Shown piece by piece: positions 7,492-15,371 of a stretch of DNA of 23,440 nucleotides. The translations under genes and the position numbers were made by a program. The notes below the pieces were generated by a model. That model was not told the DNA's origin and made no database searches. It was given only the letters and a program-made list of their open reading frames with translations. The stretch is from an uncultured Bacteroides sp. (lineage in GTDB: Bacteria > Bacteroidota > Bacteroidia > Bacteroidales > Bacteroidaceae): contig USQO01000025.1 in assembly GCA_900556845.1 (NCBI GenBank), forward strand, positions 1 to 23,440, given 5' to 3'. The number at the start of each line of letters is the position of its first letter. Position 1 is the stretch's first letter.

Positions 7492-8388
7492 ATGAATAAA
7501 AAATGGATGTTGGGGTGCTTGCTGCTGGTGTTTGCGGCTTGTACTGAAAAAGAAAAAACGGTGGATGTAGTGGAAGAGCCGGTTCGCGAAGAGGTGACAC
7601 AAACAGTAACCGACTCGGTGCAAGTGGATGGTGTCTCGGGTGCAACAAACAAGGCGAATGCTGCGACTTACAATGGTGTCTTGATGATTCCACCGCAGCA
7701 GCATGCTACCGTGACTTTGAGTATGGGAGGAGCTATCCAGAGTACTTCGCTGCTGCCGGGGGCTTATGTCCGTAAAGGGCAGGTGATTGCTACCTTGCGC
7801 AATCCGGAGTTTATCCGTTTGCAGCAGGATTATCTGGATGCTTCTGCACAGACTGCCTTTCTTGAAAAAGAGTATTTGCGTCAGCAGAAGCTGGTGCAGC
7901 AGGAAGCTGCCTCAGAAAAGAAATTCCAGCAGAGCGAGGCTGATTATTTGTCGGCAAAGAGCAGACTGGAGGCTTGTGCTGCCGAATTGGAAATACTGGG
8001 TGTGCGGGCTGCCGATTTGAAGAAGAAGGGGATACAGCCTTATCTGGAAGTACTTTCTCCGCTGGATGGTTATGTTACGAATATGAATCTGAATGTGGGT
8101 AAGTATTTTAATGTGGGCGAGCCGGTGTGTGATGTCATCAATAAGCAGGCACCGATGCTGCAGCTTACTGCATACGAAAAGGATTTGGAAAAACTGCAAA
8201 CCGGTGCGGAGCTGGAGTTCCGGGTGAACGGTATGGACGGGCAGGTGTTCGAAGCGGTATTGGTTTCGGTAGACCAGATGGTGGACAGTGCCAATCGTTC
8301 CATCAAAGTGTATGCACGTGTTAAAAAAGCAGATGCTCAGTTCCGTCCGGGCATGTATGTCAGTGCGAAAGTGCGCGCAAATCAGTAA
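7492..8388 (+). CDS. RND efflux periplasmic adaptor (membrane fusion protein), lipoprotein
   Basis: The adaptor should link the RND permease to the outer-membrane factor in the periplasm. A leader with FAAC gives Cys17 as probable lipid anchor. After an acidic linker (about 20-58) come a split lipoyl/barrel-sandwich domain (about 65-100 and 180-215), a helical hairpin with coiled-coil character (about 103-175), and a beta-barrel domain to the end (about 215-295, with the typical FRPGMYV motif). At 298 aa it is short for the CusB/CzcB group: a full membrane-proximal domain and the Met-rich N-terminal metal site of CusB are absent. It follows the pump by 25 bases and precedes the kinase by nine, so all are probably on one mRNA. 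Metal specificity cannot be deduced from it. Confidence 0.88.
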   Translation: MNKKWMLGCLLLVFAACTEKEKTVDVVEEPVREEVTQTVTDSVQVDGVSGATNKANAATYNGVLMIPPQQHATVTLSMGGAIQSTSLLPGAYVRKGQVIATLRNPEFIRLQQDYLDASAQTAFLEKEYLRQQKLVQQEAASEKKFQQSEADYLSAKSRLEACAAELEILGVRAADLKKKGIQPYLEVLSPLDGYVTNMNLNVGKYFNVGEPVCDVINKQAPMLQLTAYEKDLEKLQTGAELEFRVNGMDGQVFEAVLVSVDQMVDSANRSIKVYARVKKADAQFRPGMYVSAKVRANQ

Positions 8389-8397
8389 ATTTGCAGC

Positions 8398-9438
8398 ATG
8401 AGCAAGATTTTATTGAATAAATATGTGTGGATTGTGAATGCCATCTCTGTCATGGTGGCATTCTTGACGCATTTCCCTGAGCTGATTGCTTTGTTCAGCT
8501 TGTCGGATGCAGAGCCCGTTTTCCCGGGTATGCACTGGGGAGATGTGTGGAATGAAGTGTTTTTTACGTATGTGTCGTTGCTGTTACTGTTTTTTGTGAA
8601 CGAGCGGTTGTTTCATTTTTGCAACGAGCTGGTTGTTATCGGCTGGAAGAAGGTTGTGGCTTCGTTTGTGCTGACGTGGGTGGGCAGTAATTTGCTGGGG
8701 AAGGGCTTCGTGCTATGTCACCAGTATTTTGATATACCGGCCATTGATGCTATGCTGCATCATTACTTGCATCCGCTGAGGGATTTCCTGATATCGTGTA
8801 TTGTGACGGGTAGCAGTTATCTGATGTATCTGAGTCGTAAAAGCAGGATGGTGTTGCTGGAGAATCAGCAGTTGCGGACCGAAAACTTGCTGAATCAATA
8901 CGAGACACTGAAAAACCAACTGAATCCGCACATGCTGTTCAATTCGCTGAATACGCTTTCGTCCTTGATTCGTGAGTCGCCGGATAAGGCTCAGAATTAC
9001 TTGCAGGAGCTTTCGAGAGTACTGCGTTATACCTTGCAGGATAATGAAATGCATGCGGTTACGCTGCAGGAGGAAATGGATTTTGTTAAATCGTACATCT
9101 ACCTGTTGCAGATGCGCTATGAGGACAATCTTTCATTCGAAATGTGTATCGAGCCGGAGATGTTGTCTAAGATGTTGCCGCCTATGGGAGTGCAGTTGTT
9201 GATAGAGAATGCGGTGAAGCATAACGAGATAAGTAACCGTCATCCGTTTACCGTGCATATCGTGGCTAAAGATGGCTGGCTGGTGGTCAGCAATTTGCTG
9301 CAGCCCAAACGTGTGCGGACTACCGGAACGGGAGTGGGGCTGGATAATCTGGCGAAACGTTATCAGTTGTTGTTTCATGAAAGTATCGAGGTGAAAGAAG
9401 AACAGAAATGTTTTATTGTAAAATTGCCGTTAATATGA
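8398..9438 (+). CDS. LytS/YehU-type sensor histidine kinase
   Basis: Inner-membrane sensor kinase of the His_kinase (LytS-like) family. The N-terminal ~145 residues hold about four hydrophobic segments (near 10-33, 53-70, 84-106 and 127-145) with no large periplasmic domain, so the signal is probably read in or at the membrane. A short coiled coil follows (about 152-172). The phosphorylated His is His178 in LNPHMLFNSLN; the family usually has Phe where Met179 stands. The ATP site shows Asn271 in IENAVKHN and a G box GTGVGLDNL at 310-318. The stop overlaps the start of the response regulator gene (ATGA at 9435-9438), implying translational coupling. Its place right after a metal-type efflux pump suggests it controls that pump. 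Confidence 0.92.
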   Translation: MSKILLNKYVWIVNAISVMVAFLTHFPELIALFSLSDAEPVFPGMHWGDVWNEVFFTYVSLLLLFFVNERLFHFCNELVVIGWKKVVASFVLTWVGSNLLGKGFVLCHQYFDIPAIDAMLHHYLHPLRDFLISCIVTGSSYLMYLSRKSRMVLLENQQLRTENLLNQYETLKNQLNPHMLFNSLNTLSSLIRESPDKAQNYLQELSRVLRYTLQDNEMHAVTLQEEMDFVKSYIYLLQMRYEDNLSFEMCIEPEMLSKMLPPMGVQLLIENAVKHNEISNRHPFTVHIVAKDGWLVVSNLLQPKRVRTTGTGVGLDNLAKRYQLLFHESIEVKEEQKCFIVKLPLI

Positions 9439-10199
9439 AAGCTTTGATTGTAGAAGATGAAAAGGCTGCACTGCGTAACCTGAAGGCTGTATTGGCCGAG
9501 ATTGATGCGGATATTGAGGTAGCCGGAGAAGTGGATAGTGTAGCGGATACGTTGGAATGGCTGGAGGAGCATCCGGTGCCGGATTTGCTGTTTCTGGATA
9601 TTCATCTGGCGGACGGTTCGGCATTCGAATTGTTCGAGCATGTGGAGATAGCCTGTCCGGTCATTTTTACAACGGCTTACGATGAATATGCCTTGCGGGC
9701 TTTTAAGGTAAACAGTGTGGACTATTTGCTGAAGCCTATTAATAAGACGGATTTGCAAAGGGCTTTGGATAAACTGGCGTTGTTGAGAAAAACTTCCGGA
9801 GGAAACGTGGAGTTCGACTATCGGCGTATTGTGCAGGAGCTTCGTCAGGAAAAGACGTATAAGACTCATTTCCTGATTCCGGTCAAGGGCGACCGGCTGC
9901 TTCCGCTATCGGTGGACACAATCTTGTATTTCTACATAGCTGATGGTACGGTTAAGGCTGTAGATAAGGAGCTGAAGGAGATGGTCTTTCCGCAGACGCT
10001 GGATGAGCTGACGGAGGTGCTGAATCCGCAGACATTTTTCCGTGCGAACCGGCAGTTCCTGATTTCGAGACAGGCGGTGCAGGATGTGGTGTTGTGGTTC
10101 AACGGTCGGCTGGCAGTGAATCTGAAGGTTTCTTCCGCAGAAAAGGTAATTATCAGCAAAGCCCGTGTAGCTGATTTTAAAGAATGGTTTTGTATGTGA
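9435..10199 (+). CDS. LytTR-family response regulator
   Basis: DNA-binding response regulator paired with the upstream kinase. The receiver domain (1 to about 120) has Glu7/Asp8, phospho-acceptor Asp55 in FLDIH, Thr80 and Lys100 in LLKPI. A LytTR DNA-binding domain spans about 147-250, with the family's typical FFRANRQFLIS segment. I chose the ATG at 9435, which overlaps the kinase stop (ATGA) and gives a protein starting MKALIVEDE, where receiver domains normally begin; an upstream in-frame start at 9408 would add nine residues that do not belong to the domain. LytTR regulators bind paired direct repeats; I found no convincing pair upstream of the pump by eye. The target is inferred to be the pump operon. 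Confidence 0.93.
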   Translation: MKALIVEDEKAALRNLKAVLAEIDADIEVAGEVDSVADTLEWLEEHPVPDLLFLDIHLADGSAFELFEHVEIACPVIFTTAYDEYALRAFKVNSVDYLLKPINKTDLQRALDKLALLRKTSGGNVEFDYRRIVQELRQEKTYKTHFLIPVKGDRLLPLSVDTILYFYIADGTVKAVDKELKEMVFPQTLDELTEVLNPQTFFRANRQFLISRQAVQDVVLWFNGRLAVNLKVSSAEKVIISKARVADFKEWFCM

Positions 10200-10215
10200 C
10201 CATGGATTAAAAAGG

Positions 10216-10267
10216 AATCCCTTGTTTCCGGAGTCTTCTTTACGATGTATGCCGGAAACAAGGGATT
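10216..10267. terminator. Bidirectional terminator at a convergent junction
   Basis: AATCCCTTGTTTCCGG at 10216-10231 is perfectly complementary to CCGGAAACAAGGGATT at 10252-10267, giving a 16-bp stem with a 20-base loop. T runs follow on both strands (TTTTTT on +, TTTTT on - beyond two G-U pairs). It sits between the response regulator (+, stop 10199) and the M20 dipeptidase (-, stop 10292), so it should end both transcripts. Confidence 0.9.
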
Positions 10268-10291
10268 TTTTATAGCTGACTGACAGAAGCG

Positions 10292-11650
10292 TCAGGCATT
10301 CCACTGCTGATGGAACTCTACTACAGCTTCGATTCCCTTACGGAAAATATCGAGCGAGAAGTTTTCGTTAGGTGAATGGATAGCGTCGCTTTCCAGTCCG
10401 AAGCCCATCAGGACAGTCTTGATACCCAGAATCTGTTCGAAGTCGCTGATGATAGGAATACTTCCTCCACGGCGTACAGCCAGCGGTTTTTTACCGAATG
10501 CTTTGGTGAATCCTTTTTCGGCTGCCTGATAGGCTGGCAGGTCGATTGGGCATACGTAGCCTTCGCCTCCGTGCATCGGGGTTACTTTTACCTGTACGTA
10601 GTCGGGGGCAATGGACTGGAAGTACTCTGTGAACAGACGTGAAATGGTTTCGTGGTTCTGATGGGGAACCAGTCGGCATGATACTTTTGCATATGCTTTA
10701 GAAGGAAGGACTGTTTTCGAACCTTCGCCGGTGTATCCGCCCCAAATACCGCATACGTCGAACGACGGACGGCAGCTGTTGCGTTCCAGTGTAGAATATC
10801 CTTTTTCGCCTTTCAGAGCTTTTACGCCAATGGCATCCATGTATTTCTGTTCGTCGAAGGGGATGTGGGCTATCATTTCGCGTTCGGCTGCCGGAACTTC
10901 TTCTACATCATCGTAGAAATGAGGAATAGTGATTCGGCCATTCTCATCAATAATCTGGGCAAGCATGCTGCACAGGGTGTTGATTGGATTGGCAACGGCA
11001 CCGCCAAAATGTCCGGAGTGAAGGTCGCGGTTAGGACCGGTAACTTCGATTTCCCAGTAAGCCAGTCCGCGCAATCCGGTTGTGAGTGAAGGCAGATCGG
11101 CTCCCAGCATACTGGTATCGGATACCAGAATGACGTCGGCTTTGAGCAGTTCCTTGTGTTCCTTCAGGAAAGCGTTGAGACTGGGCGAACCGATTTCTTC
11201 TTCGCCTTCGAAAATGAATTTTACGTTGTGACGCAGCAGGCCTTCGTGTACCATGTATTCGAATGCCTTAGCCTGAATCATTGCCTGACCTTTATCATCG
11301 TCAGCTCCGCGTGCCCAGATGCGCCCATCGCGTATTTCGGGTTCAAAAGGCTGGCTTTTCCAGAGTTCCAGTGGTTCGGCCGGCATTACGTCGTAATGGG
11401 CGTAAATAAGAACGGTTGGGGCATCGGGACTGACACGCTTTTCGGCGTATACCAGCGGATTGCCTGCAGAGGGCATAATCATTGCTTCGTCGGCTCCTGC
11501 TTCCAGAAGGAGCTGGCGCCAGCGTTCGGCACAAGCCAGCATGTCTTCTTTATGCTGGGGCAGGGCACTGATGCTGGGGATGCGTATCAGACTGAAGAGC
11601 TCTTTGAGAAAGCGTGCTTCGTTTTCTTGTATATATTGCTTTATTTCCAT
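10292..11650 (-). CDS. M20-family metallopeptidase (dipeptidase)
   Basis: Cytoplasmic zinc-dependent exopeptidase of the M20 family, close to the PepV/carnosinase-like dipeptidases that hydrolyse dipeptides. The two-metal site is complete: His85 and Asp87 in YAHYDVMP, the bridging Asp in GADDDKG (about 118), the Glu pair in EGEEEIG (151-152, one being the general base), Asp178 in VSDTS, and His425 in IHSPNENF. An inserted dimerisation (lid) domain lies between about 190 and 330, with the characteristic DLHSGHFGG motif. The length of 452 aa is normal. There is no signal peptide. It is the last gene of the - strand run, 25 bases after aroC, and ends just before the shared terminator. The exact peptide preference cannot be told. 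Confidence 0.92.
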   Translation of the reverse strand: MEIKQYIQENEARFLKELFSLIRIPSISALPQHKEDMLACAERWRQLLLEAGADEAMIMPSAGNPLVYAEKRVSPDAPTVLIYAHYDVMPAEPLELWKSQPFEPEIRDGRIWARGADDDKGQAMIQAKAFEYMVHEGLLRHNVKFIFEGEEEIGSPSLNAFLKEHKELLKADVILVSDTSMLGADLPSLTTGLRGLAYWEIEVTGPNRDLHSGHFGGAVANPINTLCSMLAQIIDENGRITIPHFYDDVEEVPAAEREMIAHIPFDEQKYMDAIGVKALKGEKGYSTLERNSCRPSFDVCGIWGGYTGEGSKTVLPSKAYAKVSCRLVPHQNHETISRLFTEYFQSIAPDYVQVKVTPMHGGEGYVCPIDLPAYQAAEKGFTKAFGKKPLAVRRGGSIPIISDFEQILGIKTVLMGFGLESDAIHSPNENFSLDIFRKGIEAVVEFHQQWNA

Positions 11651-11675
11651 GGTAATATTGTTATAAGGGTTATGT

Positions 11676-12755
11676 TTACAGGTGTGTGGCCTTGTTGAGC
11701 AGATACTGGTCGAGCAAGGTCATGGCGGCCATAGCTTCTACTACGGGCACCGCACGGGGAAGTACGCAGGCATCGTGACGGCCGCGGGCTTTCAGAATGG
11801 TATCATTGCCGTGGATGTCTACGGTCTGTTGTTCCATCAGGACAGTGGCTACGGGTTTGAAGGCTACGTTGAAGTAGATATCCTGTCCGTTGCTGATTCC
11901 ACCCTGGATACCTCCCGAACGGTTGGTGCGGGTAGAGATATGTCCGTTATCGTTAAAGAACAGGTCGTTCTGTTCGCTTCCTTTCTGGTCCATACTGCCG
12001 AATCCTTGTCCATATTCGAATCCCTTGGCTGCATTGATGCTGAGCATGGCACTGCCCAGTGCTGCATGCAGTTTACCGAAAACAGGTTGTCCCAGTCCGG
12101 CTGGGCATCCCTGAATGACACAGGTGATAACACCGCCAATGGTATTGCCTTCGCCTTTGGTTTTGTAGATAAGCTCTTCCATACGCTGGGCTATTTCCGG
12201 GTCGGGGCATCGTACACTGTTCTGCTCGATACTTGAAAGGTCGAGTTCGGTATATGGTTTATCCACACGTAGCGGACCGACCTGTGCCGTATAGGCTGTA
12301 ATGCGGATACCCAGCTGACGGAGTGCCAGTTTAGCCAAGGCACCGGCTACTACGCGTGATATGGTCTCGCGTGCCGATGAGCGGCCTCCTCCGCGGTGGT
12401 CGCGTATGCCGTATTTCTGCGTATAGGTATAGTCGGCATGCGACGGGCGGAAAACATCTTTCATGTTGTCATAGTCGGACGAATGCTGATTGGTGTTCCA
12501 CACTACAAATCCGATGGGGCAGCCTGTAGAAACGCCATCAAAGATACCTGAAAGAAATTCTACGGCATCAGCCTCTTTGCGGGGAGTCGTAATGGACGAC
12601 TGTCCCGGACGGCGGCGGTTGAGTTCCTGTTGAATAAAATCGGTATCGATGGCAATTCCGGCAGGAAAACCATCGATGACACCGCCCACAGCCTTGCCGT
12701 GTGATTCGCCAAAGCTGGTAAGGCAGAATAGAGTTCCAAATGTATTGTTGTACAT
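11676..12755 (-). CDS. aroC: Chorismate synthase
   Basis: Catalyses the last step of the shikimate pathway, 5-enolpyruvylshikimate-3-phosphate to chorismate, using reduced FMN; cytoplasmic tetramer. The signatures of the family are all visible: FGESHG at 15-20 with His19, the RRRPGQS segment at 47-53, His106 in RPSHADYTY, GGGRSSARET at 122-131, and RHDACVLPRAVPVVEAM near the C-terminus (326-342). Length 359 aa is normal. The gene lies 30 bases after lemA and 25 before the dipeptidase gene, so it appears to be carried in a mixed-function run. Another shikimate gene, aroE, lies in a separate unit about 2.6 kb away. Confidence 0.98.
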   Translation of the reverse strand: MYNNTFGTLFCLTSFGESHGKAVGGVIDGFPAGIAIDTDFIQQELNRRRPGQSSITTPRKEADAVEFLSGIFDGVSTGCPIGFVVWNTNQHSSDYDNMKDVFRPSHADYTYTQKYGIRDHRGGGRSSARETISRVVAGALAKLALRQLGIRITAYTAQVGPLRVDKPYTELDLSSIEQNSVRCPDPEIAQRMEELIYKTKGEGNTIGGVITCVIQGCPAGLGQPVFGKLHAALGSAMLSINAAKGFEYGQGFGSMDQKGSEQNDLFFNDNGHISTRTNRSGGIQGGISNGQDIYFNVAFKPVATVLMEQQTVDIHGNDTILKARGRHDACVLPRAVPVVEAMAAMTLLDQYLLNKATHL

Positions 12756-12785
12756 GGATGTTTGTTTTCTTAAATTACGTATTTA

Positions 12786-13367
12786 TCAGAATTTTACTTC
12801 CGGAGCTTTTTCACTTCCTTCTTGTGCTTCGAAATATGGACGCTTTTCGAATCCGAACAATCCGGCCAAGATGTTTTTAGGGAATTTACGGATGGTTGTG
12901 TTGTATTTCTTTGCTGTTTCGTTAAATTTTCTGCGCTCTACGCTGATGCGGTTTTCCGTACCTTCCAACTGAGCCTGCAATTCGCGGAAGTTCTCGTTGG
13001 CTTTCAGGTCGGGATAGCGTTCGGCTACAACAAGCAAACGTCCCAGGGCAGCACCTATCTCACCCTGTGCCTGCTGGTAAGCCTGCAGTTTTTCGGGAGT
13101 CAAATCTTCCATATTTACCTGGGTCTGTGTAGCTTTGGCACGTGCCGATACCACTGCTTCAAGGGTTTCTTGTTCGTGTGCAGCATATCCTTTTACGGTA
13201 TTAACCAAGTTGGGAATCAAATCGGAACGGCGCTGATACTGGTTTTCTACATTGCTCCAGGCTGTTGCAACGCCTTCGTCCATAGCGACCATTGAGTTAT
13301 ACGATGTGGTACAGATAACAGCCAGTACAGCTATTACTCCAATGACGATAATCCAAGTTTTTTTCAT
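12786..13367 (-). CDS. lemA: LemA family protein
   Basis: Small membrane-anchored helical protein of the LemA family. One N-terminal membrane segment (about 4-22) is followed by a mostly alpha-helical domain. Family hallmarks are the TAWSNVENQYQRR and SDLIPNLVNTVKGY stretches (about 35-60), the AHE-ETLEAVVSARA segment and the late helix with VERRKFNETAKKYN. Length 193 aa is usual. Biochemical function is not established. Its gene starts 44 bases after the TPM-domain protein gene; the LemA/TPM-domain pairing is common in bacteria and suggests they act together at the membrane. Confidence 0.93.
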   Translation of the reverse strand: MKKTWIIVIGVIAVLAVICTTSYNSMVAMDEGVATAWSNVENQYQRRSDLIPNLVNTVKGYAAHEQETLEAVVSARAKATQTQVNMEDLTPEKLQAYQQAQGEIGAALGRLLVVAERYPDLKANENFRELQAQLEGTENRISVERRKFNETAKKYNTTIRKFPKNILAGLFGFEKRPYFEAQEGSEKAPEVKF

Positions 13368-13411
13368 ACTTTGTTGTTTGTTTTATGGTTATTGATTTAT
13401 AGTTTTTCTTA

Positions 13412-14350
13412 TTAAAAATCACTTTCAGAGCCACCTCCGCCGAAGTCACCGCCTCCGTAGCTTCCTCCTCCTCCGAAACCGCCGGATGAGCCTCCTCGTC
13501 CACCGAAGAAGGTTCCTCCCATAAAGCCTCCCCAGAAGGGACCGTTTCCGGTAGTGTGGTGATGGTCGTCGTCATCACCTCCTCGTTGTCTTCGGTAAGA
13601 GAATTGGGCATGGCAGTGTGAACAGCGCATTACTACCACTTCAATTGTGGAGTTGCGGTAACGGGTAATGACGTGTGAGCTAACTTCGTGCAAGGTATGC
13701 TTGTGGCATTTGGGACAACGGCGCTTCCACCAGTTGTTGGTCCAGATGATGACGGGTATAATTCCGAATACGAGCAGGACGATAAGCAGTTCGATGGGGA
13801 AGCCTTCTTCCTGATGGGAAGCTTGCGGATTTTCCGGGTCGTAGTCGTTCAGATATGTGCGGATGGCCTTTATACCAGCCAGCATTCCCTCGTCCCAGTC
13901 TTCGTTCTTGAAGAATGGTACCATGTAGCGTGACTGTATACGTTTGGTGATGGCATCGGGCAGAACTCCCTCCAGACCGTAACCGGTGTGGATACGTATT
14001 TTTCGTTCGTTTGTTACCAGCAGTACGATGAGTCCGTTGTCTTTCCCTTGTTGTCCGATACCGTATTTTTCTCCGAGTTGCTGTGCAAAGTCGAATACGC
14101 TGCCTCCGCTGATTTCGCGCACGGCAAAAACGGCTACCTGTATGCCTTTCTGGCTCTCCAGGTTATAGAGGATGGTATCCATGGCAGTAACAGCCTGTTC
14201 CGAAAGGATATGGTCGGGGTTGGACACATAGCGCATGCGGTTTTGCAGGTGCACCATGGGAATATCGTCTACCGTATAAGCTTTTACATGTAATGTGAAA
14301 AGCAGGAAAAACGATAAAAAAAATGCTGAAATAGATATTATTCGTTTCAT
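13412..14350 (-). CDS. TPM-domain membrane protein with zinc ribbon and Gly-rich tail
   Basis: Protein of the YgcG/TPM-domain group. A signal peptide (1 to about 25, ending in VKA) precedes a TPM domain (about 30-170), which carries the family's DNGLIVLLV and IRIHTGYGLEGVLPD strands. One membrane helix lies at about 185-203, placing the TPM domain outside the inner membrane and the rest inside. The cytoplasmic part has four Cys in CPKC (212-215) and CSHC (243-246), a probable zinc ribbon, then DDDDHHH and a Gly/Ser-rich tail of about 45 residues ending SESDF. The tail is common in this group. The partner gene lemA follows. The function of TPM domains is poorly defined; in plants a relative helps repair photosystem II. 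Confidence 0.9.
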   Translation of the reverse strand: MKRIISISAFFLSFFLLFTLHVKAYTVDDIPMVHLQNRMRYVSNPDHILSEQAVTAMDTILYNLESQKGIQVAVFAVREISGGSVFDFAQQLGEKYGIGQQGKDNGLIVLLVTNERKIRIHTGYGLEGVLPDAITKRIQSRYMVPFFKNEDWDEGMLAGIKAIRTYLNDYDPENPQASHQEEGFPIELLIVLLVFGIIPVIIWTNNWWKRRCPKCHKHTLHEVSSHVITRYRNSTIEVVVMRCSHCHAQFSYRRQRGGDDDDHHHTTGNGPFWGGFMGGTFFGGRGGSSGGFGGGGSYGGGDFGGGGSESDF

Positions 14351-14357
14351 AGTGTTG

Positions 14358-14365
14358 CAAATATA
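14358..14365 (-). promoter_or_regulatory. Putative -10 box of the TPM-lemA-aroC run
   Basis: Read on the - strand the bases are TATATTTG, a match to TAnnTTTG, only eight bases before the ATG at 14350. A transcript from it would be nearly leaderless, and no good -33 box is seen. It lies directly in the T-rich tail of the terminator at 14373-14401. Low confidence. Confidence 0.3.
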
Positions 14366-14372
14366 AAAAAAT

Positions 14373-14401
14373 ATCCCGCACCAATCTATTTGGTACGGGA
14401 T
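14373..14401 (-). terminator. Terminator of the aroE-hydrolase unit
   Basis: On the - strand ATCCCGTACCAA pairs with TTGGTGCGGGAT (12 bp with one T-G wobble) around a five-base loop, followed by TATTTTTTTAT. It begins eight bases after the hydrolase stop at 14409, and separates that gene from the TPM-domain gene downstream on the same strand. Confidence 0.85.
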
Positions 14402-14408
14402 TATTTCA

Positions 14409-15359
14409 TTATTTGCAATATTTATTTACAAAACTGTCTACACGGCGGGTATATTCTTCCGGATTGTCTCTGTAGGACGTGGCATGTTCGGCACCCGGAA
14501 CGACCCATATTTCTTTGGGCATGGGTTTTGCACGGTAGACTTCGTATACCATCCAAGTCGGAACGAAGTCGTCTTTGTCGCCGTGGATGAAGAACATGGG
14601 CAACTGGCATTTGTGGACTTGCTCAATGGCTGATGCTTCGGTGAAGTTCCATCCGTTCTGCAACTGGTTTATCCAGCTTGCCATGTGTAGGAGTGGGAAT
14701 GCCGGCAATCCGAACTGTTCTTTCAGCTCTTTACGGAACTGGTCCCATACGCTGGTGTATCCGCAGTCTTCCACATAGCATCGGATGTATTCTGGCTGGG
14801 ATTCCCCCGAGGTCATCATGGTAGTGGCTGCTCCCATTGAGATACCATGTACAACGGCCTGCAGGGAATCGCCGAAAATAGTTGGAGCGACTTTTATCCA
14901 CTGGCTGACATCCAGACGGTCCAGCCATCCCATCTGGAAAGCATCTCCTTGACTGAGCCCGCTGTAGCGGAGGTCGGGAAGGAGAATGTTGTAGTTGAGA
15001 CACTGATTGTACAGATAACCGATGTGGAACATGCGTATGGCATTATCGGTATAACCGTGTACGATGACGGCTGTTTGCTTTACCGGACGTGACGCGTAGG
15101 CATAATAGGCATGCAGGCGTGTCTTTCCGTCGTTTGCCGTAATAAAGGTGTCTCTTAAAGCATTGTGCAGTTTCAGACTGTCCAGCCAAGGGGTAATCTG
15201 CGGATAGGTTTGTCGCATGAAAGCTTCGGAGGCTTCCAGATCTTTTCCTCGGTTCTCAGGACGCAGGGAGTAATCTATCAGGTAGAGGCTTCCTCCAGTC
15301 AGTGCCGCACCCACCAGTATGATAAATGTGCAGACAGCAATAATAATTTTCTTTTTCAT
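14409..15359 (-). CDS. Alpha/beta hydrolase, membrane-anchored or secreted
   Basis: Serine hydrolase of the alpha/beta-hydrolase fold. It has an N-terminal hydrophobic segment (about 4-27) that would anchor or export it. HGYTDNA at 101-107 is the oxyanion-hole region; the nucleophile elbow is GISMG with Ser174; Asp263 in HGDKDDFVP and His292 in AEHATS complete the triad. Length 316 aa is usual for this group. The substrate is unknown: similar proteins are annotated only as alpha/beta hydrolases or family S9-like peptidases. The gene follows aroE by 12 bases and ends in a strong hairpin, so it is the last member of that unit. Confidence 0.9.
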   Translation of the reverse strand: MKKKIIIAVCTFIILVGAALTGGSLYLIDYSLRPENRGKDLEASEAFMRQTYPQITPWLDSLKLHNALRDTFITANDGKTRLHAYYAYASRPVKQTAVIVHGYTDNAIRMFHIGYLYNQCLNYNILLPDLRYSGLSQGDAFQMGWLDRLDVSQWIKVAPTIFGDSLQAVVHGISMGAATTMMTSGESQPEYIRCYVEDCGYTSVWDQFRKELKEQFGLPAFPLLHMASWINQLQNGWNFTEASAIEQVHKCQLPMFFIHGDKDDFVPTWMVYEVYRAKPMPKEIWVVPGAEHATSYRDNPEEYTRRVDSFVNKYCK

Positions 15360-15371
15360 GCATGTATAGGG

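Noticed and set aside
7624..7653. VDGVSGAT in the adaptor resembles the SGAT motif of FMN-binding domains
   Set aside because: It lies in a linker before the lipoyl domain. No other part of an FMN-binding domain is present.
8386..8393. TAAATTTG, a perfect TAnnTTTG match just before the kinase gene
   Set aside because: It includes the adaptor's stop codon and would start transcription at or past the kinase ATG. There is no -33 box, so a chance match is more likely.
13297..13611. A 104-codon frame across the Gly-rich tail of the TPM gene and the gap to lemA
   Set aside because: It is an alternative frame of a repetitive GGN-rich coding region, acidic and Thr/Val-rich only as a consequence. 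It conflicts with two well-supported genes.
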